Shown: in pieces, positions 15,896 through 24,871 of the stretch
How the letters are laid out: every line of letters starts with the position of its first letter
How positions within the stretch are numbered: the stretch's first letter is position 1
DNA from: Bifidobacterium longum subsp. infantis ATCC 15697 = JCM 1222 = DSM 20088
Lineage (GTDB): Bacteria > Actinomycetota > Actinomycetes > Actinomycetales > Bifidobacteriaceae
Assembly (NCBI RefSeq): GCF_000269965.1
Contig: NC_017219.1
Location: 1,054,001-1,118,000, forward strand
Direction of reading: 5' to 3'
DNA: 64,000 nt
Notes under the pieces: generated by a model
The model's input: the letters and a program-made list of their open reading frames with translations, nothing else
Database searches by the model: none
Told to the model about the DNA's origin: nothing
Translations under genes and position numbers: made by a program

Positions 15896-16855
15896 ATGGC
15901 AGATCGGCGTGGCGACCACGGGCAAGACGGCGCATTCCGTCAAGGCACGCTGCCCATGGACGAAGCGTATGTCGTTACACCACCCCGGAACATGGATATT
16001 GATAAGGTAGACAGTATGCCTACCGATTTGCTTGGACGTGAATACGAAACCTTCCCCGCACCCGAACCGCTGCAACAGCACGGTCCGGCGCGCGTCATTG
16101 CCATGTGCAACCAGAAGGGCGGCGTAGGTAAGACCACCAGCTCCATCAATATCGCCGGTGCGTTGGCCCAGTATGGCCGCCGCGTGCTTATCGTCGATTT
16201 CGATCCGCAGGGCGCCGCCACTGTGGGACTGGGCGTCAACGCGAATACCGTGGAGAACACGATTTACACCGCGCTGTTCGATATTTCCGTGGATCCACAT
16301 GATGTGGTGCAGCACACCGCATTCGAGAACATCGATGTGATTCCGGCGAACATCGATTTGTCCGCCGCCGAGGTCCAACTGGTCACCGAAGTGGGCCGAG
16401 AGCAGATCCTGAACAGCGTGCTGCGCAAGCTCAAGTCGGAATACGATCTCATCATCGTCGACTGCCAGCCATCGCTCGGCCTGCTCACCGTGAACGCGCT
16501 TGCCGCAGCTGATGGCGTGATCATTCCCGTGGCCGCCGAATTCTTCGCCTTGCGCGGTGTGGCCCTGCTGATGCAGTCCATCGAAAAAGTGCAGTCCCGC
16601 ATCAATCCCGCATTGGAAGTGGACGGCGTGCTCATCACCATGTACACCAAGACACTGCACTGCGAAGAGGTCTGCCAGCGCATTTACGAGGCGTTCAGCG
16701 AAAAGGTGTTCCACACGTTCATCTCCCGCTCCATCAAACTGCCCGATTCCACGGTTGCCGCCGCGCCCGTGGTGGTCTATGCACCTGAGCACAAGACATC
16801 AAAGGAATACCGTGAGGTGGCACGTGAGCTCATTGCTCGCGGCATCGTGGCGTAA
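15896..16855 (+). CDS. ParA-family chromosome partitioning ATPase (Soj-like)
   Basis: 319-aa ParA/MinD-type P-loop ATPase. The deviant Walker A CNQKGGVGKTT is near residue 75, Walker A' is VLIVDFDPQGAATVGLG and Walker B is YDLIIVDCQPSLGLLTVNAL. The first roughly 65 residues are a variable hydrophilic extension. ATG 15896 is used because GGAGG lies 8 nt upstream; a GTG at 15866 is also in frame. This is the copy that neighbours scpAB in actinobacteria, distinct from the parAB pair usually near the origin. Its partner and cargo are unknown. Confidence 0.9.
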   Translation: MADRRGDHGQDGAFRQGTLPMDEAYVVTPPRNMDIDKVDSMPTDLLGREYETFPAPEPLQQHGPARVIAMCNQKGGVGKTTSSINIAGALAQYGRRVLIVDFDPQGAATVGLGVNANTVENTIYTALFDISVDPHDVVQHTAFENIDVIPANIDLSAAEVQLVTEVGREQILNSVLRKLKSEYDLIIVDCQPSLGLLTVNALAAADGVIIPVAAEFFALRGVALLMQSIEKVQSRINPALEVDGVLITMYTKTLHCEEVCQRIYEAFSEKVFHTFISRSIKLPDSTVAAAPVVVYAPEHKTSKEYREVARELIARGIVA

Positions 16856-16873
16856 CGATTGTTTCGATAAACG

Positions 16874-17788
16874 ATGAATGAGACTTCCCTTTCTCGGATC
16901 CCCTCTCTGAGGGAAGCTGGCTCGCGTAGCGAGGCTGAGGGGAGCTCCGCGGAAGCCGAAATCAGCACGGAGGAATCCGCCACCTCCGGCTTCCAAGTCA
17001 ACCTCGAAGTCTATTCCGGTCCGTTCGATGCCTTGCTCGGCATGATCGCCAACAACAAACTCGAGCTGACCGAAGTTTCTCTCTCCTCGATCACCGAGGA
17101 ATTCCTGACATACGTGCGGGGGCTCGATTTCACGAAAAACATGGATGAGGCCAGCGCCTTTCTCGATATCGCCTCTATTCTGGTCGAGGCCAAAAGCGTG
17201 GCGATTCTGCCCGGCAGCGAAGACAGCCAGCACGATGAGCAAAGCCTTGAAGCACTGCGCGAACGCGATTTGCTGTTCGCCCGACTCCTCCAATACCGCG
17301 CCTACAAGCAGGCCGCAGGTGACTTCCGGGCGCGTATCGCCGCCAACTCCGGCCGATTCCCGCACCCGGCGGCCATGGACGAGGGCATTGCCGCCATGCT
17401 GCCTGAGCTGGTATGGACGCTGACCCCGCTCGAACTCGCCCAACTGGCCGCCCAGGTCATCGCCAACGCGCCCGCCTCCGAAGTATCGATTCACCAGCTG
17501 CACGTGCCGCTGGTCGATCTGCGGGCCCAATCGCTGGTGGTGCGCGACCGACTGATCGCGGCACTGGAATTCAAGGGAGACCAGTCGATGTCGTTCAGCG
17601 AATTGACCCGGGACTGCACTTCTCGTATTGAGGTGGTGGCTCGGTTCATGGCCGTGCTCGTGTTCTTCAAACAAGGTGTGCTGCAGTATCAGCAAGATGG
17701 TCCGTTTGCCGAACTGCATCTGAGGTGGGTGCCCGGCGTAGACGAAACGATGAGCGACGTGAACATTTCCGAAGGCGATTTTGCGTAA
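16874..17788 (+). CDS. scpA: Segregation and condensation protein A
   Basis: 304-aa kleisin subunit that bridges the SMC heads. The conserved N-terminal block FQVNLEVYSGPFDALLGMI starts at about residue 39, followed by ILVEAKSVAILP and a C-terminal winged helix (RIEVVARFMAVLVFFKQG). The first roughly 25 codons (SRIPSLREAGSRSEAEGSS) are encoded by a copy of the dispersed palindromic repeat, so this N-terminus is probably acquired and dispensable. No clear ribosome site precedes ATG 16874, so the start is uncertain. Confidence 0.9.
   Translation: MNETSLSRIPSLREAGSRSEAEGSSAEAEISTEESATSGFQVNLEVYSGPFDALLGMIANNKLELTEVSLSSITEEFLTYVRGLDFTKNMDEASAFLDIASILVEAKSVAILPGSEDSQHDEQSLEALRERDLLFARLLQYRAYKQAAGDFRARIAANSGRFPHPAAMDEGIAAMLPELVWTLTPLELAQLAAQVIANAPASEVSIHQLHVPLVDLRAQSLVVRDRLIAALEFKGDQSMSFSELTRDCTSRIEVVARFMAVLVFFKQGVLQYQQDGPFAELHLRWVPGVDETMSDVNISEGDFA
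16896..16948 (+). repeat. Dispersed palindromic repeat inside the 5' end of scpA
   Basis: GGATCCCCTCTCTGAGGGAA, then GCTGGCTCGCGTAGCGAGGC, then TGAGGGGAGC. It has the same two-hairpin architecture as the copies at 20824 and 49718 but lies within the coding frame of scpA. Confidence 0.65.
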
Positions 17789-17800
17789 GGACGGCGACTG

Positions 17801-18517
17801 GTGACTGAGCGGATTGACGCAACGAATGCAACCGAACACATGGCGGATACGGAATCGACGGCTGGATCCGCAAAGGCCGCGGTGAGGGGAGTGGAGGAGG
17901 CGCGTCCCCAATACGTGGATTTCACGGTAGACGTTTTTCCCGGCGGGCTGCCCGCATGTCTGGAAGCGATTCTGATGGTCTCCGACCAGCCGCAGACCGC
18001 CACCGAGCTGGCCCGTATTTTGGCATTGGACCGCAACACAGTCGAAGGGGCATTGCAAGCCCTGCACGATGACTATGAGGGCGATGAATCCCGTGGCATC
18101 CGCCCGCGCGGCTTCGAACTGCGCCGCACCGCTCGTGGCTGGCAGTTCGCCAGTCGCGCCGCGTTCGAGCCGGTCGTCTCATTATTCGTCACCGACGGCC
18201 AGACTGCGAGACTCAGTCAGGCCGCACTGGAGGCGCTTGCCATCGTGGCCTATCGCCAGCCCGTCACCCGAGCCCAAGTGGCCGCGATCCGCGGTGTCAA
18301 CTCCGATGGCGTGATTCGCTCGCTCACGGTACGCGGCCTTATCAAGGAAGACGGCGTGGACCCCGAATCCCGCGCGGCCCTTTTGGTCACCTCCGAGTTC
18401 TTCCTCGACCAAATGGGACTGAAGAGTCTCGACGAACTACCCTCCCTGGCGCCGTTCCTCCCGCCCGTCGCCGAAATGACACAGTCGAAATCGGAAGACG
18501 CGGACGTGATTTCGTAG
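17801..18517 (+). CDS. scpB: Segregation and condensation protein B
   Basis: 238-aa ScpB, a tandem winged-helix protein that dimerises and binds the ScpA kleisin. Domain cues: LPACLEAILMVSDQPQTATE (first winged helix), RGFELRRTARGWQFASR and LSQAALEALAIVAYRQPVTR with IRGVNSDGVIRSL (second winged helix), then GLIKEDGVDPESRAALLVTS. GTG start 17801 is 12 nt after scpA with AAGGA upstream. Completes the SMC-ScpAB complex with smc at 1-2807. Confidence 0.95.
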   Translation: MTERIDATNATEHMADTESTAGSAKAAVRGVEEARPQYVDFTVDVFPGGLPACLEAILMVSDQPQTATELARILALDRNTVEGALQALHDDYEGDESRGIRPRGFELRRTARGWQFASRAAFEPVVSLFVTDGQTARLSQAALEALAIVAYRQPVTRAQVAAIRGVNSDGVIRSLTVRGLIKEDGVDPESRAALLVTSEFFLDQMGLKSLDELPSLAPFLPPVAEMTQSKSEDADVIS

Positions 18518-18578
18518 CGATTGGGGCCCGCTACCTGACCAATATTCGTGCGCTAGACCATCCAATATGTGATTTATG

Positions 18579-18589
18579 GTCATTGTGAC
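18579..18589. promoter_or_regulatory. Candidate NrtR operator before nrtR-nadABC
   Basis: GTCATTGTGAC is a perfect GTCA-N3-TGAC palindrome within a larger AT-flanked symmetric segment. It is 60 bp before the nrtR start and just upstream of a TATGCT -10 candidate (18602-18607). Autoregulated NAD operons with NrtR usually carry one such site. Confidence 0.55.
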
Positions 18590-18648
18590 TATAAGTAGTG
18601 CTATGCTCTCAATGCAGGGAGAACAACCGGTATGGAAAGAGGCATGGC

Positions 18649-19476
18649 ATGGGATTCGGCAATGTGTCCGAGCGCCGCAGCGCACCGCCACAGGTCGGCG
18701 TGTCAGTGGTGATTCTGGCACTCGGCCCGAAAGGCGATACCGGCAACAGTGCCGCCGATTCCGGCAACGCCGCGAACTCGGCCCATTCCCGTCTCTGGTT
18801 GCCCTTGGTCAAGCGCGTCCGTCAGCCGTTCCTGGGCTGCTGGGCATTGCCCGGCGGCGACCTGCGCTCCGACCGGTCGTTGGAACAGTCTGCCTACGCG
18901 GCCCTCGAATCGACCACAGACCTGCACCCGCGATACCTCGAACAGCTGTACACCTTTGGAGGCCCGACCCGGTCTCATGGCGGATTACCCATGGTATCCG
19001 TCGTGTACTGGGCGCTCGTCGGCCAGACCGAGGCCGCGGGCTTCGAGGATGGTGACAACGTACGATGGTTCCCCGAAGACGAACTGCCCGAGCTGGCGTT
19101 CGACCATCGCCAGATCATCGACTACGCGCTGCTCCGCCTGCGCTCCAAAATCGAATACTCCGACGTGGCCACCCGACTGCTCGGCCCCACGTTCACCCTG
19201 CGCCAACTGCACGGCGTCTATGAGGCGATTGGCGGCGAAACCCTCGACTTGGCGAACTTCCGCCGCAAAATGCTTGCCTCGGGAGATCTTGAAGACACCG
19301 GGGAGAAGGTGCGCGAAGGCCGCCAACGACCGGCCACCGTCTACCGCTACATCCCCAAACGACTTGTCGAGAACGGTACGCCCCACGAATCCGATGGCGA
19401 CGACATCGTGGAACTGTCCAGACAAGGCGAGCGTGAAGACGCTCTCGACGCGCTGATCCCATCCGCGCGCATCTGA
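18649..19476 (+). CDS. nrtR: NrtR-type NAD biosynthesis regulator (Nudix-like plus winged helix)
   Basis: 275 aa. The N-terminal half is a Nudix fold (VGVSVVILALG, LGCWALPGGDLRSDRSLEQSA, YLEQLYTFGGPTR), with the catalytic Nudix box incomplete, as in regulators of this class. The C-terminal half is a winged helix (LGPTFTLRQLHGVYEAIGG, LANFRRKMLASGDLEDTGE). NrtR repressors sense ADP-ribose-type NAD turnover products. Position directly upstream of nadA-nadB-nadC supports the call. ATG 18649 is chosen because GGAAAGAGG precedes it. A Gly/Ala/Asn-rich insert follows the first strand. Confidence 0.88.
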   Translation: MGFGNVSERRSAPPQVGVSVVILALGPKGDTGNSAADSGNAANSAHSRLWLPLVKRVRQPFLGCWALPGGDLRSDRSLEQSAYAALESTTDLHPRYLEQLYTFGGPTRSHGGLPMVSVVYWALVGQTEAAGFEDGDNVRWFPEDELPELAFDHRQIIDYALLRLRSKIEYSDVATRLLGPTFTLRQLHGVYEAIGGETLDLANFRRKMLASGDLEDTGEKVREGRQRPATVYRYIPKRLVENGTPHESDGDDIVELSRQGEREDALDALIPSARI

Positions 19477-19484
19477 TTTTTCCC

Positions 19485-19505
19485 GCCGACCCGCTTCGGG
19501 CCGGC
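19485..19505 (+). terminator. Hairpin between nrtR and nadA
   Basis: GCCGACCCG pairs with CGGGCCGGC (one mismatch) around a 3-nt loop in the 59-bp gap. Without a downstream U-run it may act as an attenuator or mRNA-stability hairpin, not a full terminator. Confidence 0.4.
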
Positions 19506-19535
19506 ATCACAGACGTATATAGGAAAGGAACCGCT

Positions 19536-20816
19536 ATGACCGCACTATCCACTGCGCCGTCCGTTGACGAGATCATCGCCAAGCTGGGCGCGCAAAGCAC
19601 CTGCGATGCAGGACTGACCCAGGACCCATGGCACTTCGACACCACCACACCCAGCTACGGTCCCGGTGCCTCGATGCTCGACCGTCTGCCCGCCAACGCG
19701 CCGCGTCAGCAGGTGCTGCCGGACGAATACCGCAAGGCCTCCGACGAGGAGCTGCAGCAGCGCATCACCGACGCCAAGCAGCGTCTTGGCTCCAAACTGT
19801 TGATTCTGGGCCACTTCTACCAGCGTGACGAGATCATCAAGCACGCCGATTTCGTGGGCGACTCCTTCCAGCTGGCCAAGAACGCCACCGAACGCCCGGA
19901 CGCCGACCACATCGTGTTCTGCGGCGTGCACTTCATGGCCGAAACCGCCGACATCCTCTCCACGCCCGAACAGAGCGTGACCCTGCCCAACCTGTCCGCC
20001 GGCTGCTCGATGGCCGATATGGCCAACATCGACCAGGTCCAGGAATGCTGGGACCAGCTCGGCGAGATCTGCGGCACCCAGCCGGACTCCGATGGCTTGC
20101 AGCAGATCATCCCGGTCACCTACATGAACTCATCCGCCGCGCTGAAGGCGTTCTGCGGACGCAACGGCGGCATCGTATGCACCTCGTCCAATGCGCACGC
20201 CGTGCTGGAATGGGCGTTCGCCCGCGGCAAGCGCGTGCTGTTCTTCCCGGACCAGCATCTGGGCCGCAATACCGCCCGCGCGATGGGCATTCCGCTGAAC
20301 GAGATGCCGCTGTGGGATCCGTTCAAGGCACAGGGCGGCGCCGCCGATCCGGCCGACTACGCCCGCGCCAAGATGATTCTGTGGAAGGGCTTCTGCTCTG
20401 TGCACCAGCGCTTCACCGTCGAACAGGTCGAACGCGCCCGCAAGGCATACCCGGGCGTCAAGGTGATCGTGCACCCCGAGTGCTCGATGCAGGTGGTCGA
20501 CGCCGCCGACGGCACTGGCTCCACCGCGTACATCGTCAAGGAGATTGCCAACGCACCCGCCGGATCCGCCATCGCCGTGGGCACCGAAATCAACCTGGTG
20601 AACCGTCTGGCCGCGCAGTACCCGGACAAGACCGTGTTCTGCCTGGACCCCGTGGTCTGCCCCTGCTCCACGATGTACCGCATCCACCCGGCTTACCTGG
20701 CTTGGGCTTTGGAGAACCTCGAAGCCGGCAACGTGGTCAATCGCATCACCGTGGACGAAGACACCGCCCGCGAAGCCAAGGTGGCGCTGGAGCGCATGCT
20801 GCGCGTTCACCCGTGA
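19536..20816 (+). CDS. nadA: Quinolinate synthase A
   Basis: 426-aa NadA, condensing iminoaspartate with DHAP to quinolinate using a [4Fe-4S] cluster. Motifs: LLILGHFYQRDEI, VFCGVHFMAETADIL, LSAGCSMADM, VTYMNSSAALKAFCG, FFPDQHLGRNTA, VHPECSMQVVDAAD and VVCPCSTMYRIHPAYL, which together contain the cluster cysteines. A roughly 50-residue N-terminal extension is longer than in short archaeal forms but typical of actinobacteria. GGAAAGGAA precedes ATG 19536. First enzyme-coding gene of the nadABC-nifS run. Confidence 0.97.
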   Translation: MTALSTAPSVDEIIAKLGAQSTCDAGLTQDPWHFDTTTPSYGPGASMLDRLPANAPRQQVLPDEYRKASDEELQQRITDAKQRLGSKLLILGHFYQRDEIIKHADFVGDSFQLAKNATERPDADHIVFCGVHFMAETADILSTPEQSVTLPNLSAGCSMADMANIDQVQECWDQLGEICGTQPDSDGLQQIIPVTYMNSSAALKAFCGRNGGIVCTSSNAHAVLEWAFARGKRVLFFPDQHLGRNTARAMGIPLNEMPLWDPFKAQGGAADPADYARAKMILWKGFCSVHQRFTVEQVERARKAYPGVKVIVHPECSMQVVDAADGTGSTAYIVKEIANAPAGSAIAVGTEINLVNRLAAQYPDKTVFCLDPVVCPCSTMYRIHPAYLAWALENLEAGNVVNRITVDEDTAREAKVALERMLRVHP

Positions 20817-20823
20817 CATGCTT

Positions 20824-20875
20824 CTAGCTCCCCCTCCCTGAGGGGAGCTGTCACCGTAGGTGACTGAGGGGGAGC
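20824..20875 (+). repeat. Dispersed palindromic repeat between nadA and nadB
   Basis: TAGCTCCCCCTCCCTGAGGG, then GAGCTGTCACCGTAGGTGAC, then TGAGGGGGAGC. Outer and inner halves can each fold (GCTCCCC/GGGGAGC; GTCACC/GGTGAC). It lies within the operon, so it may tune relative expression. Confidence 0.75.
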
Positions 20876-20906
20876 GGATGACGCAAAAACAGAGGAAAGC
20901 AACACA

Positions 20907-22538
20907 ATGAGCAACACTGAAATCGTCGTCGTGGGCGCAGGCGTCGCCGGACTGTCCGCGGCACTGGCCGTGGCCGGCACCGGACACGACGTGACCTTGG
21001 TAACCAAGGCCGAACTGGTGGAATCGAACACCTATCATGCGCAGGGCGGCATCGCTGCGGCCATCTTCTCCGACGACGACCCGAAGCTGCACGCCGCCGA
21101 CACCATGGCCGCGGGCCACGGCCTGTGCGACCCGAAGGCCGTGGACATCCTCACCCGTGAGGGTGCGGAGCGCGTCCGCGAGTTCGCCGCGGCCGGCGTC
21201 CACTTCGACCGCGACGCGCAGGGACACATGCTGCGCGGCCTGGAAGCGGCTCATTCGCGCGCCCGCGTGGTGCATGCCGGGGGAGACGCCACCGGCAAAG
21301 TGCTCGAACTGGACGTCTCCGCCATGGTGCGCAAGAACCCGCGCATCCACATCATCGAGAACGCATTCCTCAAAGACCTCATCGTGCGGGACGGCCACAT
21401 CGCCGGCGTCCGCCTGCTGATCGACGGGCAGGACAAGGATCTGTCCGCCGACCGGGTGATCTTGGCCGCCGGTGGAGCAGGCCGTATGTACCCGTACACC
21501 ACCAATCCGCCGGTCGCCACCGCGGACGGCCTCGCCGCCGCATGGCGTGCGGGCGCCCAGGTCGCCGATCTGGAGTTCTACCAGTTCCATCCCACCGCCA
21601 TGGCCGTGGGCGAGCACTTCCTCGTCTCCGAAGCCGTGCGCGGCGAAGGCGCGGTGCTGCTGGACGAACACGGCCACCGGTACATGAGGGACATCGATCC
21701 GCGCGCCGAACTCGCACCGCGCGACGTCGTGGCCCGCGAGAACTTCCGCGTGATGCAGGCGCAAGGCGGCAAGCCCGTGATGCTCGACGTGTCGCCGATG
21801 ACCCGCGAGAACCCCGACCTGGCCAGCTTCCTGGCCCACCGATTCCCGACCATCGACGCCTATACGCGTTCGCTTGGCTTCGACTGGAGCAAGGAGCCGA
21901 TCCCGGTGGCGCCCGCCGCGCACTACTACATGGGAGGCATTCGCACCGATCTGAACGCCCGGACCTCCATCCCCGGCCTGTACGCGGCCGGCGAATGCGC
22001 CCGCACCGGTGTCATGGGCTCCAACCGCCTTGCCTCCAACTCGCTGCTCGAAGGACTTGTCTACGGACGCCGCGCCGGTCTTGCCGCCGTCGCGGACGGT
22101 GACGACGCGGTCTGGGCACCCGAACCGTTCCTGAACTCCGCCACCGGTGCCGTGTTCGACCATGCGCCGATCGCGCTGGCCGCTCCTGCCGCTACGGCTG
22201 CTGCTGACGATACCGCCGCCGACAAGGTCTGGGACCGTACCCGCATCCAGAACACCATGTGGCATGGCGTCGGCGTGCTGCGCGACGAGGCCGGACTGAA
22301 AACCGCCATCGCCGAACTCGGCCAAGGCCTCGCCGCCGCAAACGCCCAGGCTGATGTAAACGCCGATGGTGCTGCAAGCAGCGTTGAGGCTTTGGAGAAC
22401 CGCAACATGCTCACCGTAGGCTATGTGGCCGCCATCGCCGCGCTCGCCCGCACCGAGTCGAGAGGCGCCCACGCCCGCACCGACTACAGCGAGCCAGTCG
22501 ACAACTGGGCCCACTCCGTCGCCTACATCAAGGACTAA
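20907..22538 (+). CDS. nadB: L-aspartate oxidase
   Basis: 543-aa FAD enzyme oxidising L-aspartate to iminoaspartate for NadA. The dinucleotide fold VVGAGVAGLSAALAVAG is at the N-terminus, then NTYHAQGGIAA, the catalytic-domain block EFYQFHPTAMAV, GEGAVLLDEHGHRYM, and the FAD-binding C-terminal part GLYAAGECARTGVMGSNRLASNS. The C-terminal helical domain carries an Ala/Asp-rich insert around residues 425-440. AGAGGAAAG precedes the ATG. It ends 3 bp before nadC. Confidence 0.96.
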   Translation: MSNTEIVVVGAGVAGLSAALAVAGTGHDVTLVTKAELVESNTYHAQGGIAAAIFSDDDPKLHAADTMAAGHGLCDPKAVDILTREGAERVREFAAAGVHFDRDAQGHMLRGLEAAHSRARVVHAGGDATGKVLELDVSAMVRKNPRIHIIENAFLKDLIVRDGHIAGVRLLIDGQDKDLSADRVILAAGGAGRMYPYTTNPPVATADGLAAAWRAGAQVADLEFYQFHPTAMAVGEHFLVSEAVRGEGAVLLDEHGHRYMRDIDPRAELAPRDVVARENFRVMQAQGGKPVMLDVSPMTRENPDLASFLAHRFPTIDAYTRSLGFDWSKEPIPVAPAAHYYMGGIRTDLNARTSIPGLYAAGECARTGVMGSNRLASNSLLEGLVYGRRAGLAAVADGDDAVWAPEPFLNSATGAVFDHAPIALAAPAATAAADDTAADKVWDRTRIQNTMWHGVGVLRDEAGLKTAIAELGQGLAAANAQADVNADGAASSVEALENRNMLTVGYVAAIAALARTESRGAHARTDYSEPVDNWAHSVAYIKD

Positions 22539-22541
22539 CCC

Positions 22542-23435
22542 ATGCTCACATCACACATCATCCGCGTCGCCGTCGAAGCGGCGCTCGCCGAAGACGCGCC
22601 CTACGGCGACATCACCTGCGAGACCACCATCCCCGCGGACGAAACCGGCTCGGCCCACCTCACCGCACGCGAAAACGGCGTGATGAGCGGCATCGACGTG
22701 TTCGCCGCAGCCTTCGCCGCGCAGAACCCGGCCGTCACCGTCACCGCCGCCATCAAGGACGGCAAACGATTCCAGCGTGGCCAGGTACTCGCCACCGTGG
22801 AAGGTCCGGTACGCGACCTGCTCACCGCCGAGCGCATCGCCCTCAACTTCACCCAGCGCATGAGCGGCATCGCCACCATGACCGCCGCCTTCGTGGACGC
22901 GGTGAACGCCATCTACGGCGATGACTATGACGGACCCGTCACCCGGCCACGCCGCTACGAGCGCACCCGCATCGTCGATACGCGCAAAACCACGCCCGGC
23001 CTGCGCCCGTTCGAGAAATACGCCGTGGTCTGTGGCGGTGGCCACAACCATCGCTACGGACTGTCCGACGCGGTCATGATGAAGGACAACCATCTGGCGG
23101 CGCTCGCCGCGCGCGGCATCGACCTGGCCGGCGCGATCCGCCACGTGCGCGAACAGGTGGGCCACACCACGCATATCGAAGTGGAAGTCGACCGCCTTGA
23201 CCAGATTCCCGCCGTGCTCGCCGGCGGAGCGGACACCATCATGCTGGACAATTTCTCGCTCGACGACACCCGTCGCGGCGTGGAGCTCATCGACGGCAAG
23301 GCCATCGTGGAAGCCAGCGGCAACATGAGCCTGGAGCGAGTGCCAGCCGTGGCCGCCACCGGCGTGGACGTGATCTCCGTGGGTGCGCTCACCCACTCCG
23401 TGCGTAGCATCGACCTCGGATTGGATTGGAACTAG
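22542..23435 (+). CDS. nadC: Nicotinate-nucleotide diphosphorylase (carboxylating)
   Basis: 297-aa quinolinate phosphoribosyltransferase, making nicotinate mononucleotide. Signatures: EDAPYGDITCETTIP, TAERIALNFTQRMSGIAT, RIVDTRKTTPGLRPFEKYAV, GGGHNHRYGLSDAVMMKDNH, IEVEVDRLDQ, IMLDNF and EASGNMSLERV with VDVISVGALTHS. AAGGA precedes ATG 22542. Completes de novo synthesis from aspartate to NaMN. Confidence 0.97.
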   Translation: MLTSHIIRVAVEAALAEDAPYGDITCETTIPADETGSAHLTARENGVMSGIDVFAAAFAAQNPAVTVTAAIKDGKRFQRGQVLATVEGPVRDLLTAERIALNFTQRMSGIATMTAAFVDAVNAIYGDDYDGPVTRPRRYERTRIVDTRKTTPGLRPFEKYAVVCGGGHNHRYGLSDAVMMKDNHLAALAARGIDLAGAIRHVREQVGHTTHIEVEVDRLDQIPAVLAGGADTIMLDNFSLDDTRRGVELIDGKAIVEASGNMSLERVPAVAATGVDVISVGALTHSVRSIDLGLDWN

Positions 23436-23437
23436 TC

Positions 23438-24685
23438 ATGGCCGATACCCCCAACACGTCCAGCGAAGCCGGCGAACTGTACCTGGACGCCGCCGCCACC
23501 GAACCAGTGAGCCCGGCAGTCATCGAGGCCATGACCCCGTTCCTGACTGAGGCCTACGCCAATCCGGCCAGTGTGCACCAGCCTGGCAAAACCGCGGCCC
23601 GCGCGCTGGACGCGGCCCGCGCATCATTTGCCGCGGCATTGGGCGCCCGGCCGGATGACGTGATCTTCACCTCAGGCGGCACCGAATCGGACAATCTGGC
23701 CATCAAAGGCATTGCCATGGCCCGCATGCGCAAGCTGGGCCTGCGGCCGGTCTACGGACTCGACGAAACCGATGGCAAACAGCTGGCAAGCAGCCGCCCG
23801 CGCATTATCATTTCCGCTATCGAGCACCCGGCCGTGGCCCAATCGGCGGCATGGCTGCACGAATGGTTCGGTTTCGAAGTCGTGCGCATTCCCGTGGATG
23901 CGCAAGCACATCTCGATCTCGACGCACTTGAACGCGAGCTCGACGGCGAGGCCAGCGAACGTACCACGATGGTCTCCACCATACTTGCCAACAACGAGGT
24001 CGGCACCGTGGAACCCGTGGAGGAACTGGTCCGCATCGCCCATGCGCACGGCGTGCCCATCCATGTGGACGCCGTACAGGCCGCCGGCCAGATTCCGATT
24101 CGTTTTCGTGACTGGGATGTGGACGCTCTGTCCGTATCCGGACACAAATTCGGCACGCCCAAAGGTCTGGGCGCACTGCTGGTACGCGGCCGCACGCCCA
24201 TCGAACCGGTGCTGTCCGGCGGCGGGCAGGAACGCGGCCTGCGCTCCGGCACACAGAACGTGGCCGGTGCCGTGGCGCTCGCCATCGGACTCAATGAATC
24301 GAATGCGCGCATGCAGGCGCAGTACCGTGAATTGGTCGCGTCCCGAGACATGCTCATCGATGCGGTTCGCCGGGTCGTGCCCCGCGCCGACCTGACCGGC
24401 GACCCCGTGCGCCGTCTGCCCGGTCATGCCTCCTTCGTCTTTCCCGGCGTCACCGGCGAGGCGCTGCTCGTCGACCTGGACGCGCGTGGCATCGCTGCCT
24501 CATCCGGCTCGGCCTGCGCCATCGGGCGCCACGAGATTCCTGCCACGTTGCTGGCGATGGGCCTCGAACCGTCCGTCGCCAAATCGGCATTGCGCATGAC
24601 GTTCCGCAGGCCATTGGCCCGCGAGCAGATCGAACGGGTCAGCCTGGCCCTCGAAGAGTCCTATGCCGGCCTGACCCGGCGTTGA
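23438..24685 (+). CDS. nifS: Cysteine desulfurase, NifS/IscS family
   Basis: 415-aa PLP enzyme releasing sulfur from cysteine for Fe-S clusters. Visible: LYLDAAATEPVSP, TSGGTESDNLAIKG, IISAIEHPAV, STILANNEVGTVEPVEEL, the PLP lysine in SVSGHKFGTPKGLGALLVR, GGGQERGLRSGTQN, and the catalytic cysteine in SSGSACAIGRHEIP. It lies 2 bp after nadC, so it probably supplies the NadA cluster, as nifS does beside nad genes in Bacillus. ATG 23438 is chosen over an overlapping TTG at 23426. Confidence 0.93.
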   Translation: MADTPNTSSEAGELYLDAAATEPVSPAVIEAMTPFLTEAYANPASVHQPGKTAARALDAARASFAAALGARPDDVIFTSGGTESDNLAIKGIAMARMRKLGLRPVYGLDETDGKQLASSRPRIIISAIEHPAVAQSAAWLHEWFGFEVVRIPVDAQAHLDLDALERELDGEASERTTMVSTILANNEVGTVEPVEELVRIAHAHGVPIHVDAVQAAGQIPIRFRDWDVDALSVSGHKFGTPKGLGALLVRGRTPIEPVLSGGGQERGLRSGTQNVAGAVALAIGLNESNARMQAQYRELVASRDMLIDAVRRVVPRADLTGDPVRRLPGHASFVFPGVTGEALLVDLDARGIAASSGSACAIGRHEIPATLLAMGLEPSVAKSALRMTFRRPLAREQIERVSLALEESYAGLTRR

Positions 24686-24871
24686 CCCGGCACCGTCGGG
24701 TCCGGCCCGGACAATCCGCGGGGGAGCGCTCGCCGTGTGGTCAAGCCGTGCAAGTATCATCGTGACGGTTTGTGTGCAGGTATACATAACACCTCAGAGT
24801 AGATACTCAAGTACTCGAGAACGCAAGTACCGAACGATTACGCAAAAGAATCAGCATTAAGAGAGGTTTCG

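Noticed and set aside
20130..22514. 794-codon open frame on the minus strand across nadA-nadB
   Set aside because: Antisense shadow of GC-rich coding sequence. Its product is Gly/Val/His/Asp-rich with no domain, and the plus strand encodes clear NadA and NadB.
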